Made by a program: the position numbers and the translations under genes. This document shows, in pieces, positions 10,006 through 18,904 of a stretch of 64,000 nucleotides of DNA. Position 1 is the first letter of the stretch. Each line of letters starts with the position of its first letter. The DNA comes from Flavobacterium enshiense (GTDB taxonomy: Bacteria > Bacteroidota > Bacteroidia > Flavobacteriales > Flavobacteriaceae). The notes beneath the pieces were generated by a model, which had not been told where the DNA came from, did no database searches, and saw nothing but the letters and a program-made list of their open reading frames with translations. The stretch is from contig NZ_CP090376.1 of NCBI RefSeq assembly GCF_022836875.1, positions 248,001 through 312,000 of the forward strand. Direction: 5' to 3'.

Positions 10006-10013
10006 TATTTTTG
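10006..10013 (+). promoter_or_regulatory. -7 element upstream of map
   Basis: TATTTTTG matches TAnnTTTG and ends 20 bases before the map ATG at 10034, giving a short leader of about 14 bases. Confidence 0.6.
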
Positions 10014-10033
10014 CAGACCAATAATTTGAAGAT

Positions 10034-10852
10034 ATGATTATCGTTAAAACCCGTGAAGAGATTGAATTGATGCGTGAAAGCGCCCTAATCGTTTCTAAAA
10101 CACTGGGAATGATTGCTTCTGAAATCAAACCCGGCGTAAGCACTTTATATTTAGACAAATTAGCCGAAACGTTTATTCGTGACCATGGTGCCACTCCTGC
10201 CTTTTTAGGCATGTACGGTTTCCCGAATTCGCTTTGCATGAGTCCGAACGCTCAGGTAGTTCATGGAATTCCAACTGACAAACCTTTGGAAAGCGGCGAC
10301 ATTATCTCGGTTGATTGCGGTGCGTTGAAAAACGGTTTTTACGGAGATCACGCCTATACCTTCGAAGTTGGTGAGGTTACTGATGCGACCAAAAAACTAC
10401 TAAAAGTCACTAAAGAATCGCTTTATGTAGGTATCCGCGAACTGAAGGTCGGAAACCGCACTGAAGATGTTGGAAATGCGATTCAAAAATATTGCGAAGG
10501 ATTTAACTATGGGGTTGTTCGCGAATTGGTGGGTCACGGTATCGGACGCACTATGCACGAAGCTCCTGAAATGCCAAACTACGGTAAAAAGGGACGCGGT
10601 AAATTACTTGTTGAAGGCATGGTGGTAGCCATAGAACCGATGATCAACCAGGGAACTAAAAACATCAAGCAACACAAAGATGGCTGGACGATCACTACGG
10701 CCGACAACAAGCCATCAGCACATTTTGAGCATGATGTGGCAATCATTGACGGAAAACCGGAGTTACTATCCACATTCGCATATATTTATCAGGCTTTAGG
10801 AATCACTTCCGATGAAGAAAATGAATTCAGAAAACAACCGTTAGCTATCTAA
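10034..10852 (+). CDS. map: Type I methionine aminopeptidase
   Basis: Removes the initiator methionine from new proteins in the cytoplasm. The 272-residue protein has the pita-bread fold and all five metal ligands: Asp94 (SVDCGA), Asp105 (YGDHAYTF), His168 (GHGIG), Glu201 (AIEPMI) and Glu232 (HFEHDVAI). It lacks the N-terminal zinc-finger extension of some type I enzymes, and the C-terminus is about 20 residues longer than the E. coli form. Its stop overlaps the start of the following methyltransferase by one base (TAATG), which indicates an operon with translational coupling. Identification is secure. Confidence 0.97.
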   Translation: MIIVKTREEIELMRESALIVSKTLGMIASEIKPGVSTLYLDKLAETFIRDHGATPAFLGMYGFPNSLCMSPNAQVVHGIPTDKPLESGDIISVDCGALKNGFYGDHAYTFEVGEVTDATKKLLKVTKESLYVGIRELKVGNRTEDVGNAIQKYCEGFNYGVVRELVGHGIGRTMHEAPEMPNYGKKGRGKLLVEGMVVAIEPMINQGTKNIKQHKDGWTITTADNKPSAHFEHDVAIIDGKPELLSTFAYIYQALGITSDEENEFRKQPLAI

Positions 10853-11622
10853 TGAAGAAGATTTTCAGATTCATTTTAAACACTATTCCACGTCCGATTC
10901 TTATCCGTTTGAGTATTGTGGTGCGCCCGGTATTGGCATTTTTACTCAGAGGAAACACCTTTACCGATCCCATTGACGGAAAAAGTTTCAGGATGTTTTT
11001 ACCTTATGGATACGGAACGCAGCGCAACAACGTTTTGTCGCCAAGTACGCTATCCTTGGAAAGACACCGTTTGCTTTGGTTGTATTTAAAAAACGAAACC
11101 GATTTTTTTACAGCCGCTGAAAAGAAAAAAGTATTGCATTTTGCGCCGGAGCAGGAATTTCACAAACGTTTCAAAAAGCAAGCTAATATAAAATACACCA
11201 CAACCGATTTGTTTTCGCCGTTGGCAGATGTTAAGGCTGATATCTGTAATTTACCGTTTGAAGACAATTCGTATGATATTATTTTCTGCAACCACGTTTT
11301 GGAACATATCCCTGATGACACCAAAGCTATGCAGGAATTGTATCGTGTATTAAAACCAGGCGGCATGGGCATTTTCCAGATACCACAGGACTTATCAAGA
11401 GCCATCACTTTTTCAGATGATTCCATAACGGATCCCAAAGAAAGAGCAAAAATATTTGGACAGTACGATCATGTCCGCGTTTACGGAAGAGATTATTTCG
11501 ACAAGTTAAGAAGTATCGGCTTCAGAGTTACCGAAGAAGATTACACCAATAAAATTGCACCTGAACTGGTTGAAAAATATTGTTTGGCGAAAGGGGAAAT
11601 TATTCCGGTTTGCTACAAATAA
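10852..11622 (+). CDS. Class I SAM-dependent methyltransferase
   Basis: A 256-residue soluble methyltransferase. The SAM-binding region is modified (VLHFAPEQEF at ~91-100), followed by KADICNLPFEDNSYDIIFCNHVLEHIPDD, a standard motif II/III block of the Methyltransf_11 type, and YRVLKPGGMGIFQIP. The N-terminal ~75 residues contain a hydrophobic stretch (ILIRLSIVVRPVLAFLL) that may associate with the membrane. It is coupled to map by a one-base overlap. The acceptor is unknown. A glycolipid or small-molecule methyltransferase is as likely as a protein one. Confidence 0.8.
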   Translation: MKKIFRFILNTIPRPILIRLSIVVRPVLAFLLRGNTFTDPIDGKSFRMFLPYGYGTQRNNVLSPSTLSLERHRLLWLYLKNETDFFTAAEKKKVLHFAPEQEFHKRFKKQANIKYTTTDLFSPLADVKADICNLPFEDNSYDIIFCNHVLEHIPDDTKAMQELYRVLKPGGMGIFQIPQDLSRAITFSDDSITDPKERAKIFGQYDHVRVYGRDYFDKLRSIGFRVTEEDYTNKIAPELVEKYCLAKGEIIPVCYK

Positions 11623-11648
11623 AAAGCGCTGCCATGGCAGCGCTTTTT
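11621..11648. terminator. Perfectly palindromic bidirectional terminator
   Basis: All 28 bases from 11621 to 11648 form an uninterrupted palindrome centred on CCATGG, flanked by A5 on the left and T5 on the right. It starts at the methyltransferase stop codon and serves this gene and the convergent M16 protease gene. Confidence 0.85.
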
Positions 11649-11682
11649 GTTTAACTATTCGTTTTTGATTTGATTGAATTGA

Positions 11683-14493
11683 TTATGATTTTTCAGGCAT
11701 TAGCATTCCTACCACTTTATCTTTAGTAAGATATTTTTTGGCAACATCCTGAACTTCTTTAGCCGTTAAAGCATTTACTTTTTCTTCGAATTTCAACACT
11801 TCTTCAGCGCTTTGATCGTTCGAATAAGATCTGATGAAATTGGACAGCCAGAACCTGTTTTCTTTGCTCTCTTTTTTGAAATCCAGCAATTCCCCTTCTT
11901 TGAACTTCGCCATATCTTTCGCTTCCGGTCCGTTAGCGATGATTTTCTGAAGTTCGTTTAAAGCCGAAGCCGTTAACTTCTCAGCATTATCAGGTCCGCA
12001 AGGAAAGTTGATGTTAAAATTAAAATAACCGTAAGGCATCTTCATCATACTTCCTCGGGCATTCACACCATAAACGCCGCTTTCATTTTCACGTAATTGC
12101 TCCACCAATTTGATAGTTAGCACCTCACCAAGTGCTTGCAGGGCAAAAGCATCTTTTGCAGAATATTGCGCATCCCCATAATACATGATATTCACCGTAC
12201 TCTTAGGATCTTTTCCTTTATTAACCACTTTTTTATGCTCTCCTTTCAACATTCGATAACCTAAATCTTTGGCTTTTTCTTTCATTGGGGCTGCAGGTAA
12301 AGACGCTAAATATTTTACCGCATAGTCTTCAATCACCTTATCATCAACGTTACCTACAAAGAAAAACTCGAAATCGGCAGCATTCGCAAAACGCTCCTTG
12401 AATTTATCATAAGCCAGTTTATAATCGGTTTCCGCCCATGTTTTGTCTGTTGGAACCAAACCGTTAAATCGCGGATTTTCCTTGTTCAGATACGTATAAA
12501 ACTCCTGTTGGAAATAAAAAGCAGGTTGGGATGTCATGTTTTTATAGAACGCTGATTGTTTTTGCCTGTAACCTTCAAAAGCTTCTGCATCATAATTCAG
12601 ATCAGTAAAATAGGCATACGTTTGCTGGAATAAATACTCTAGATCTTTTGGTGTCGCATTCCCTCTTAAACCTTCGGTTGTGCTACTGATGTATGGTGCA
12701 ACATTCGCGATTTTACCTGTCATAAATTTATTGATGTCGTTCAATTTCAAACCGGAAAAACCTGCTTCCGCCAAAGCACCATTGGCGAACTGGATTTTTT
12801 TCATTTCCGCATCAGAATATAAATTCGTTCCTCCAAAACTTACTGCTTCAAACAAAACCTCATCGTTTTTAAAGTCTGTTTTTTTGTAGGTAACTTTAGC
12901 ACCGTTAGACAAGTACAATGTTTTGGTTCCTAATTTTTCATTGTTTTCGCGTCGGATAATAGTTCCGGCATTCGGTTCAACTTTCAATAATCCTTTTGCC
13001 ACAGCGACATCTTGATATGCGGTAATTTCGGAATCATTAACTTTCAATGCATTCACAACCTCCTGCTCCGTTGGTTTTTTAAGATTCTCTTTTTCCGGAC
13101 CGGTTAAAACAACCACACGGTTTTCATCTTTAATAAAACCATCCATCAAACCATTAATATCTTTCAGTTCTATTGAAGGCAAAATCTGTTTAACAGTTGC
13201 ATATGTCCATTCGATTCCCGGCGTTGGCTCCTTTTTCAAGAAATGCGATTGATATTCGCCTACAAAATTCGCCGAATTCGTTTTGTTTCTGTCATTATAT
13301 TGCTTTTCAATTTCGGCAGTTATTTCAGCTTTGGCTCTATCTAATTCACCCTGAGTAAAACCATATTTTTTAGCTCTTTGATTTTCTCTGACCAAAACTT
13401 TTAATGCCTCGATTTGCTTATCTTCCTGAGACATGGCTACTGACTGGAAAGCTTCCTTGTTTCTCGCCCATGTTCCCCCGTGAAACGAATATCCGTATGT
13501 AAACGGAGGAGTAGCCGAATTGGTAAGTTCATCAAGACGTGCGTTAATCATGGATGAGAACAAGCCTTCGGCCAAATCATCCTTCAAATCTTTCAGGGTA
13601 ACAACAGGTTTTGGCAAACCTGTATCTTTGTACATCAGTTGCACCTGAGCACTTGACGCTTCCTTATCACTTTCAATGGCAACAAAAGTTTCTTTGTGAT
13701 TCGGCACAACAAATGTTTTTCTTGGTCTTTCGTTTTTCGGATTTTGGTAATTCGAGAAATGGTCAATGATTTTTTTCTCCATTTCAGCTACATCAATATC
13801 GCCCACCACGATTACGCTCATCAGATTCGGACGGTACCAGTCCTTGTAGAAACGGATTAACGATTCATGCTTGAATTTTTCAAGAATTTCTTTTTGTCCG
13901 ATTGGCAAACGTTTGGCATAATGCGAATTGTACATCAGTTTAGGCATAAAGCGCCCCATCATACGTTTTTGAGCACCTAACCCCAAGCGGTATTCCTCTA
14001 AAACAACACCTCTTTCTTTATTGATTTCTTCCGGAGTCAAAACGGCGTTGAAAGCCCAATCTTCCAAAATCTGAAACCCTTTTTCCAGTTTTTCAGGACT
14101 GTCGGTAGGAATCGGAAGGAAGTAAACCGTTTCATCAAAACTCGTATAGGCATTTAAATGCTGACCGAACTTCACCCCGATGCTTTGCAGGTAATCCACT
14201 AATTGATTTTTAGGAAAACGTTTCGTTCCGTTAAAGCACATGTGCTCCATAAAGTGAGCCAATCCCTGCTGGTCGTCATCTTCAAGAATGGAACCCGCAT
14301 TAATGACAAGACGTAAATCGACTTTATTTTCAGGCTTGGCATTTTTCTTGATGTAATACGTGAGCCCGTTTTTCAGTTTTCCGGTTTTTACTTCCGGATC
14401 AAACGGAATTGTTTTTGAAAGATCCATTTCCTGAGCGAAAATCATCGCCGGAAACAGAAACAATCCAAAGGTCAGTTTGTTAAATTGTTTCAT
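11683..14493 (-). CDS. M16 family zinc metallopeptidase (pitrilysin/insulinase type)
   Basis: A 936-residue exported protease, with a signal peptide ending near AMIFAQ (residue ~21). The N-terminal M16 module carries the inverted zinc motif His80-x2-Glu83-His84 in LAHFMEHMCFNG. The third ligand probably lies in ERGVVLEEYRLG. A second, C-terminal M16 module (from ~520) has no HxxEH and is expected to be the inactive half that closes the cavity. The length matches the two-domain periplasmic proteases of Bacteroidetes. Peptides are the expected substrate. It is transcribed alone, with a matching -7 element upstream and the shared palindromic terminator downstream. Confidence 0.93.
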   Translation of the reverse strand: MKQFNKLTFGLFLFPAMIFAQEMDLSKTIPFDPEVKTGKLKNGLTYYIKKNAKPENKVDLRLVINAGSILEDDDQQGLAHFMEHMCFNGTKRFPKNQLVDYLQSIGVKFGQHLNAYTSFDETVYFLPIPTDSPEKLEKGFQILEDWAFNAVLTPEEINKERGVVLEEYRLGLGAQKRMMGRFMPKLMYNSHYAKRLPIGQKEILEKFKHESLIRFYKDWYRPNLMSVIVVGDIDVAEMEKKIIDHFSNYQNPKNERPRKTFVVPNHKETFVAIESDKEASSAQVQLMYKDTGLPKPVVTLKDLKDDLAEGLFSSMINARLDELTNSATPPFTYGYSFHGGTWARNKEAFQSVAMSQEDKQIEALKVLVRENQRAKKYGFTQGELDRAKAEITAEIEKQYNDRNKTNSANFVGEYQSHFLKKEPTPGIEWTYATVKQILPSIELKDINGLMDGFIKDENRVVVLTGPEKENLKKPTEQEVVNALKVNDSEITAYQDVAVAKGLLKVEPNAGTIIRRENNEKLGTKTLYLSNGAKVTYKKTDFKNDEVLFEAVSFGGTNLYSDAEMKKIQFANGALAEAGFSGLKLNDINKFMTGKIANVAPYISSTTEGLRGNATPKDLEYLFQQTYAYFTDLNYDAEAFEGYRQKQSAFYKNMTSQPAFYFQQEFYTYLNKENPRFNGLVPTDKTWAETDYKLAYDKFKERFANAADFEFFFVGNVDDKVIEDYAVKYLASLPAAPMKEKAKDLGYRMLKGEHKKVVNKGKDPKSTVNIMYYGDAQYSAKDAFALQALGEVLTIKLVEQLRENESGVYGVNARGSMMKMPYGYFNFNINFPCGPDNAEKLTASALNELQKIIANGPEAKDMAKFKEGELLDFKKESKENRFWLSNFIRSYSNDQSAEEVLKFEEKVNALTAKEVQDVAKKYLTKDKVVGMLMPEKS

Positions 14494-14539
14494 GAATTAA
14501 ATTAAATTGTTATTTTTCTGTAAAACTATTCATATAACT

Positions 14540-14547
14540 CAAAAGTA
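14540..14547 (-). promoter_or_regulatory. -7 element for the M16 protease gene
   Basis: On the minus strand this reads TACTTTTG, a match to TAnnTTTG, 46 bases upstream of the ATG at 14493. Confidence 0.5.
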
Positions 14548-14670
14548 GGTTTTTTATTATAATTACTTTAACACAAATCATAAAAACGAACAAAACCAAG
14601 GAAAACAAAAACAGTTTAAAATCGATGTTAATCCTTATATTTACACTTTAATTCCTTCATGTTTACAAAG

Positions 14671-15924
14671 ATGACTCAAAGAAAAATTTATACTCTTTTA
14701 TTGATATGCATGAGTCTTTTCCATGCCTTTGCACAGGTTGAAAACGAAGTTGCGCCTCCTTTTAACATCAAAAGTGTAGCTTTCGTGCAAAACGGAAATG
14801 TTACGATACCCATATTCCGTTTGGGCGAACCTTTTCAGTTGGAATTTGATGACGTTTACGGAAATGAAGCCGATTACTACTTCACCATCACCCAATATAA
14901 TTACGATTGGACGCCGACCGATTTAGGCAAAGCCGAATACATGAGGGGAATCGACAATCAACGCATCATTAATTACAAAAATTCATTTAATACACTTCAG
15001 TTATATTCCCATTACACTCAAAATTTCCCGAATAAATTCAACCAGATTATACTAACAGGCAATTACATGCTGAAAATCTTCAATTCCAGTCAGGAATTGG
15101 TTTTTTCACGCAAATTCATCATTTATGAAGACCGCGTTCCAGTTGCGGTTCAGGTTAAACGTTCCCGCGATTTGGAAATCATCGACCACATGCAGAACCT
15201 GTATTTTACCATCAGTACTGCAAATTATCTTCTCCAAAATCCAATTCAGAATGTAAAAATCGCCTTGTTTCAAAACGGACGACTGGATAACGGCATATAC
15301 AATATCAAACCGCAGTACACCATTGGTTCTGAATTGATTTACCGTCATGAAAAAGAAACGCGATTTTGGGGCGGAAACGAATTTTTAAATTTCGAAAATA
15401 AAGACATTAGGGCGGTCGCTAACAATGTAGCACATGTAAGTGCGGGCGATCTCTACAATTCGCATCTGTACATGAATACTTCCCGAAAAAAGAGTCAGTA
15501 CACTTATTATCCGGACATCAACGGAAGTTTCCTGCCCAACAACATCAATGCAGAAGACAATAATATAGAAGCCGATTATGCCTGGGTATATTTTACCCTA
15601 AACACGAATACCTTCATGGACAAAAGCGATATTTATATCGGCGGAATGTTCAACAATTTTGCACACATCCCCGAATATAAAATGGACTACAATTCCGAAA
15701 AAGGATTGTATGAAAAAGCACTTTTAATCAAACAAGGTTTTACGAACTATCAATATGAGATTGTAGATAAAAACGGAAAAGTCGATTTTCAAAATGCCAT
15801 CGACGGAAATTATTGGCAAACCGAAAACAATTATTTCGTTCTTGTCTATTACCGAGGAAACAATGACCGTTATGACCGGGTTATTGGTAAAGGGATTGCA
15901 ACTTCAACAAACATAACGAATTAA
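14671..15924 (+). CDS. Type IX secretion system plug protein (DUF5103)
   Basis: A protein of 417 residues from ATG 14671, or 421 from ATG 14659. The later start is preferred because it directly begins a clean signal peptide (MTQRKIYTLLLICMSLFHAF, cut after AQ). It also leaves more room after a possible -7 element (TATATTTA, 14636-14643). The sequence matches the DUF5103 family: an N-terminal beta domain (PPFNIKSVAF, GEPFQLEFDDVYG, ADYYFTITQYNYDW) and a C-terminal segment YIGGMFNNF...YYRGNNDRYDRVIG. A member of this family is known to close the SprA translocon of the type IX secretion system, so the product probably acts at the inner face of the outer membrane. Not linked here to other T9SS core genes. 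Confidence 0.85.
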   Translation: MTQRKIYTLLLICMSLFHAFAQVENEVAPPFNIKSVAFVQNGNVTIPIFRLGEPFQLEFDDVYGNEADYYFTITQYNYDWTPTDLGKAEYMRGIDNQRIINYKNSFNTLQLYSHYTQNFPNKFNQIILTGNYMLKIFNSSQELVFSRKFIIYEDRVPVAVQVKRSRDLEIIDHMQNLYFTISTANYLLQNPIQNVKIALFQNGRLDNGIYNIKPQYTIGSELIYRHEKETRFWGGNEFLNFENKDIRAVANNVAHVSAGDLYNSHLYMNTSRKKSQYTYYPDINGSFLPNNINAEDNNIEADYAWVYFTLNTNTFMDKSDIYIGGMFNNFAHIPEYKMDYNSEKGLYEKALLIKQGFTNYQYEIVDKNGKVDFQNAIDGNYWQTENNYFVLVYYRGNNDRYDRVIGKGIATSTNITN

Positions 15925-15963
15925 AAAAGTTTTAAATTTTACAATCAAAAATAAATATTTTGC

Positions 15964-15971
15964 TATTTTTG
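15964..15971 (+). promoter_or_regulatory. -7 element upstream of apaG
   Basis: TATTTTTG matches TAnnTTTG, 29 bases upstream of the apaG ATG at 16001. Confidence 0.55.
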
Positions 15972-16000
15972 GAGTTACAAACCCAATTTTTACAAAAAAT

Positions 16001-16387
16001 ATGGTTTCACAAATAACGAGCGGCATTAAAATTTCTGTGTTAACTAGTTTTGAGGGCACTTACTTCAAAAACTACAAGATTCATTTTGCCTTCAGTTATG
16101 AAGTAACCATAGAAAACCAAAGTAAAGATTCGGTACAATTGAATTCCCGCCACTGGGAAATTTACGATTCACTTAATGATCTTGAAATCGTTGATGGAGA
16201 AGGTGTAATTGGAAAAAAACCGGTATTAAAACCCGGAGAAAAACACACTTACAGTTCAGGCTGTCTGCTTTCATCCCCTTTTGGCGCAATGCACGGCTAT
16301 TTTAATATGGTGAATTTCACAACCACAAGAAGTTTCCGCGTTATCATTCCTACTTTTAAACTAAGCGCGCCGTTCGCCTTAAATTAA
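16001..16387 (+). CDS. apaG: ApaG family protein
   Basis: A 128-residue single-domain protein with the fibronectin-III-like ApaG fold. Diagnostic segments are YEVTIENQSKDSVQLNSRHW, then EGVIGKKPVLKPGEKHTYSSG and GAMHGYFNM. In enterobacteria apaG is linked to cobalt/magnesium phenotypes, but the biochemical role is unsettled. The same fold occurs as a domain in eukaryotic F-box and polymerase-interacting proteins, so protein binding is plausible. It is cytoplasmic (no signal peptide), with its own promoter element. The gene is 103 bases before pruA and has no clear terminator between, so readthrough is possible. Confidence 0.93.
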   Translation: MVSQITSGIKISVLTSFEGTYFKNYKIHFAFSYEVTIENQSKDSVQLNSRHWEIYDSLNDLEIVDGEGVIGKKPVLKPGEKHTYSSGCLLSSPFGAMHGYFNMVNFTTTRSFRVIIPTFKLSAPFALN

Positions 16388-16490
16388 GCCTAAAAATTAC
16401 AATAGCATTAACATTCACCGATTAACTAATTGGCTAATAATTTGTATCTTCGCTACGCGAAATTTTTGATAACTCAAATTATAACAAATT

Positions 16491-18116
16491 ATGCCAAAAG
16501 GAATCTACAATGTTCCAACAGCGTATAACGAATTCGTTAAAACATACGCTCCCGGGACCCCTGAAAGAGAAGCTGTGGCTGCAGCTTTCAAACAAATGTT
16601 CAACAGTACAGTTGATGTACCTTTATATATTGGCTCAGAGGAAATCCGTACCGGAAAAACCAAAAACATGACGCCTCCTTTCGATCACAAACATGTGGTT
16701 GGACAATATCACGAAGCAGAAAAAGAGCACATTGAAAAAGCGATTGCTGCTGCTTTGGAAGCAAAGAAAAAATGGGCCAACATGCCTTGGGAACAAAGAG
16801 CTTCCATTTTCTTAAAAGCTGCCGAATTATTAGCAGGACCTTACCGTGCGAAAATCAATGCAGCAACTATGATTGCTCAGGCAAAAACAGTACACCAGGC
16901 AGAAATCGATTCGGCTTGTGAGTTGATCGATTTCTTGCGTTTCAACGTACAGTTCATGACGCAGATTTATTCCGAGCAACCAATTTCCTCTGAAGGAATC
17001 TGGAACAGAATGGAGCACCGTCCGTTAGAAGGATTCGTCTATGCCATCACTCCGTTTAACTTTACGGCCATTGCAGGAAACTTACCGGCGGCTCCGGCTT
17101 TAATGGGTAACGTAGTAATCTGGAAACCGGCTGCTACGCAGGTATATTCTGCTAACGTAATCATGGAAGTTTTCCAACAGGCTGGTCTACCGGCTGGTGT
17201 TATCAACATGATCACAGGAAATTCAGCAATGATTTCAGATACTTTATTAGGAAGTGCTGATTTCGCAGGAATCCACTTTACGGGATCAACAGGAGTTTTC
17301 AATGACATGTGGGCAAAAATTGGTCAAAATATCAGCAAATACAAATCATATCCAAGAATCGTAGGGGAAACAGGAGGAAAAGATTTCGTTCTGGCTCACC
17401 CATCTTCGATTCCGGCGCAAGTTGCTACTGCTTTAACAAGAGGCGCTTTCGAATATCAGGGACAAAAATGTTCTGCTGCTTCAAGAGCTTATATTCCGGC
17501 TTCACTTTGGCCAGAAGTTAAAGAATTATTGTTAGCCGATTTAGCTTCCATTAAAATGGGCTCACCGGAAGACATGAGCAACTATATGTCTTCAGTTATT
17601 TCAGAACAGTCTTTCGACAAGTTAGCTGGTTTCATCGACCAAGCTAAGAAAGATGCAGATGCTGAAATTATTGCCGGAGGAGGTTATGACAAATCGGTTG
17701 GGTATTTCATTCAGCCAACGGTTATCTTAACTACGAATCCGAAATACAACACGATGTGTACGGAATTATTCGGTCCGGTTTTAACTATCTACGTTTACGA
17801 AGATGCTAAATGGACTGAAACATTGGCTTTAGTTGACGGAACTTCAAACTATGCATTGACAGGAGCTATCTTCAGCCAGGATCGTTATGCCATTGTTGAG
17901 GCTACTAAAGCATTGGAAAATGCAGCAGGAAACTTCTACATCAACGACAAACCGACAGGAGCCGTCGTTGGTCAGCAGCCATTTGGTGGAGCCAGAGCTT
18001 CCGGAACCAACGACAAAGCGGGTTCAATTTTGAACTTGTTGCGCTGGGTTTCTCCAAGAACGATCAAAGAAACTTTCGTTACACCGACAGATTATCGCTA
18101 TGCTTTCTTAAAATAA
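16491..18116 (+). CDS. pruA: L-glutamate gamma-semialdehyde (P5C) dehydrogenase
   Basis: This enzyme oxidises glutamate semialdehyde (in equilibrium with pyrroline-5-carboxylate) to glutamate with NAD, the second step of proline breakdown. The 541-residue length is that of the single-function group 1 enzyme, like the mitochondrial one, rather than the bifunctional PutA. The catalytic Cys327 lies in YQGQKCSAASR and the general base Glu293 in IVGETGGKDF. FTGSTGVF is the Rossmann-fold nucleotide motif, and the C-terminal NLLRWVSPRTIKE is typical. No proline dehydrogenase gene is adjacent. The -7 region TATCTTCG near 16445 is only a partial match. A strong hairpin follows. Confidence 0.96.
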   Translation: MPKGIYNVPTAYNEFVKTYAPGTPEREAVAAAFKQMFNSTVDVPLYIGSEEIRTGKTKNMTPPFDHKHVVGQYHEAEKEHIEKAIAAALEAKKKWANMPWEQRASIFLKAAELLAGPYRAKINAATMIAQAKTVHQAEIDSACELIDFLRFNVQFMTQIYSEQPISSEGIWNRMEHRPLEGFVYAITPFNFTAIAGNLPAAPALMGNVVIWKPAATQVYSANVIMEVFQQAGLPAGVINMITGNSAMISDTLLGSADFAGIHFTGSTGVFNDMWAKIGQNISKYKSYPRIVGETGGKDFVLAHPSSIPAQVATALTRGAFEYQGQKCSAASRAYIPASLWPEVKELLLADLASIKMGSPEDMSNYMSSVISEQSFDKLAGFIDQAKKDADAEIIAGGGYDKSVGYFIQPTVILTTNPKYNTMCTELFGPVLTIYVYEDAKWTETLALVDGTSNYALTGAIFSQDRYAIVEATKALENAAGNFYINDKPTGAVVGQQPFGGARASGTNDKAGSILNLLRWVSPRTIKETFVTPTDYRYAFLK

Positions 18117-18136
18117 GAAGCAAAATCATAAAAACG

Positions 18137-18165
18137 AAAAACGTCCCAAATTGGGACGTTTTTTT
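18137..18165. terminator. Bidirectional terminator between pruA and rsmG
   Basis: A 13-bp perfect stem AAAAACGTCCCAA (18137-18149) / TTGGGACGTTTTT (18151-18163) has only a single base between the arms, so the effective loop opens the central pairs. It lies between convergent genes. Confidence 0.85.
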
Positions 18166-18793
18166 ATGACTTATATTTTAGCGGTAAGTGTACTACTTTT
18201 TTAGTTTCGAAAAATTCATCTTCAAAGAAATCCGATAAATTATATTCCGTTGCCTTTGGAAAATCTTTCAGTTCTTCAGACAAATCCCCGCCTTTCAGAT
18301 ATAAAATTCCGTTTTTAAGCTCGTGATTCTGTTTCTTGGCGATTTTATCTTTCACCCAAGTAAAGAAATCAGGCATATTGGTAACGGCGCGGCTCACAAT
18401 GAAATCAAAGTCTTCTTTTACATTTTCGGCACGCATCTGTTCGGCCTTAACATTCTGTAATCCCAATCCTTTAGCCACTTCATTTACTACACGGATTTTT
18501 TTGGCAATCACATCAATCAGATAAAAATCGACTTCCGGATATAAAATAGCCAGCGGAATTCCGGGAAAACCGCCACCGGTTCCCACATCCAATATTTTAG
18601 ACCCCGGTTTGAACTCCATTATCTTTGCGATTCCGAGAGAATGCAGCACATGTTTGGTATACAATTCATCGATATCTTTTCTCGAAATCACGTTAATTTT
18701 AGCGTTCCAATCCCTATACAATTCCTCCAGTTTTTGAAACTGTTCTATCTGATTATCAGTAAGATTAGGGAAATATTTTACAATTTCATGCAT
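18164..18793 (-). CDS. rsmG: 16S rRNA (guanine-527-N7)-methyltransferase
   Basis: A 209-residue cytoplasmic SAM-dependent enzyme that methylates N7 of G527 in 16S rRNA; loss gives low-level streptomycin resistance in other bacteria. The SAM motif is KILDVGTGGGFPGIPLAI, preceded by NVISRKDIDELYTKHVLHS and followed by IVSRAVTNMPDFF, all characteristic of GidB/RsmG. Length is normal. The ATG at 18793 is 16 bases downstream of a matching -7 box. It is convergent with pruA and shares its terminator. Confidence 0.95.
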   Translation of the reverse strand: MHEIVKYFPNLTDNQIEQFQKLEELYRDWNAKINVISRKDIDELYTKHVLHSLGIAKIMEFKPGSKILDVGTGGGFPGIPLAILYPEVDFYLIDVIAKKIRVVNEVAKGLGLQNVKAEQMRAENVKEDFDFIVSRAVTNMPDFFTWVKDKIAKKQNHELKNGILYLKGGDLSEELKDFPKATEYNLSDFFEDEFFETKKVVHLPLKYKS

Positions 18794-18809
18794 TATTCTG
18801 TCTTTTATG

Positions 18810-18817
18810 CAAAAGTA
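18810..18817 (-). promoter_or_regulatory. -7 element upstream of rsmG
   Basis: Minus-strand TACTTTTG matches TAnnTTTG and ends 16 bases before the rsmG start codon. Confidence 0.55.
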
Positions 18818-18855
18818 AGCAATTTACCGATGAATTTTTTAATCATTTTAACGGT

Positions 18856-18882
18856 TTGCATCTTCATTAATAGTTACCTTTG
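18856..18882 (+). promoter_or_regulatory. Promoter of the desaturase gene
   Basis: TTG (18856-18858) and TACCTTTG (18875-18882) are separated by 16 bases, matching the -33/-7 arrangement with slightly short spacing. The -7 box ends 10 bases before an ATG at 18893 and 22 bases before the ATG at 18905. Confidence 0.6.
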
Positions 18883-18904
18883 CTCGAATTTAATGAATTT
18901 GAGC

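Noticed and set aside
18641..18904. Longer N-terminus for the desaturase reaching into rsmG.
   Set aside because: The extension lies upstream of and across a good promoter and overlaps the antisense rsmG coding sequence.
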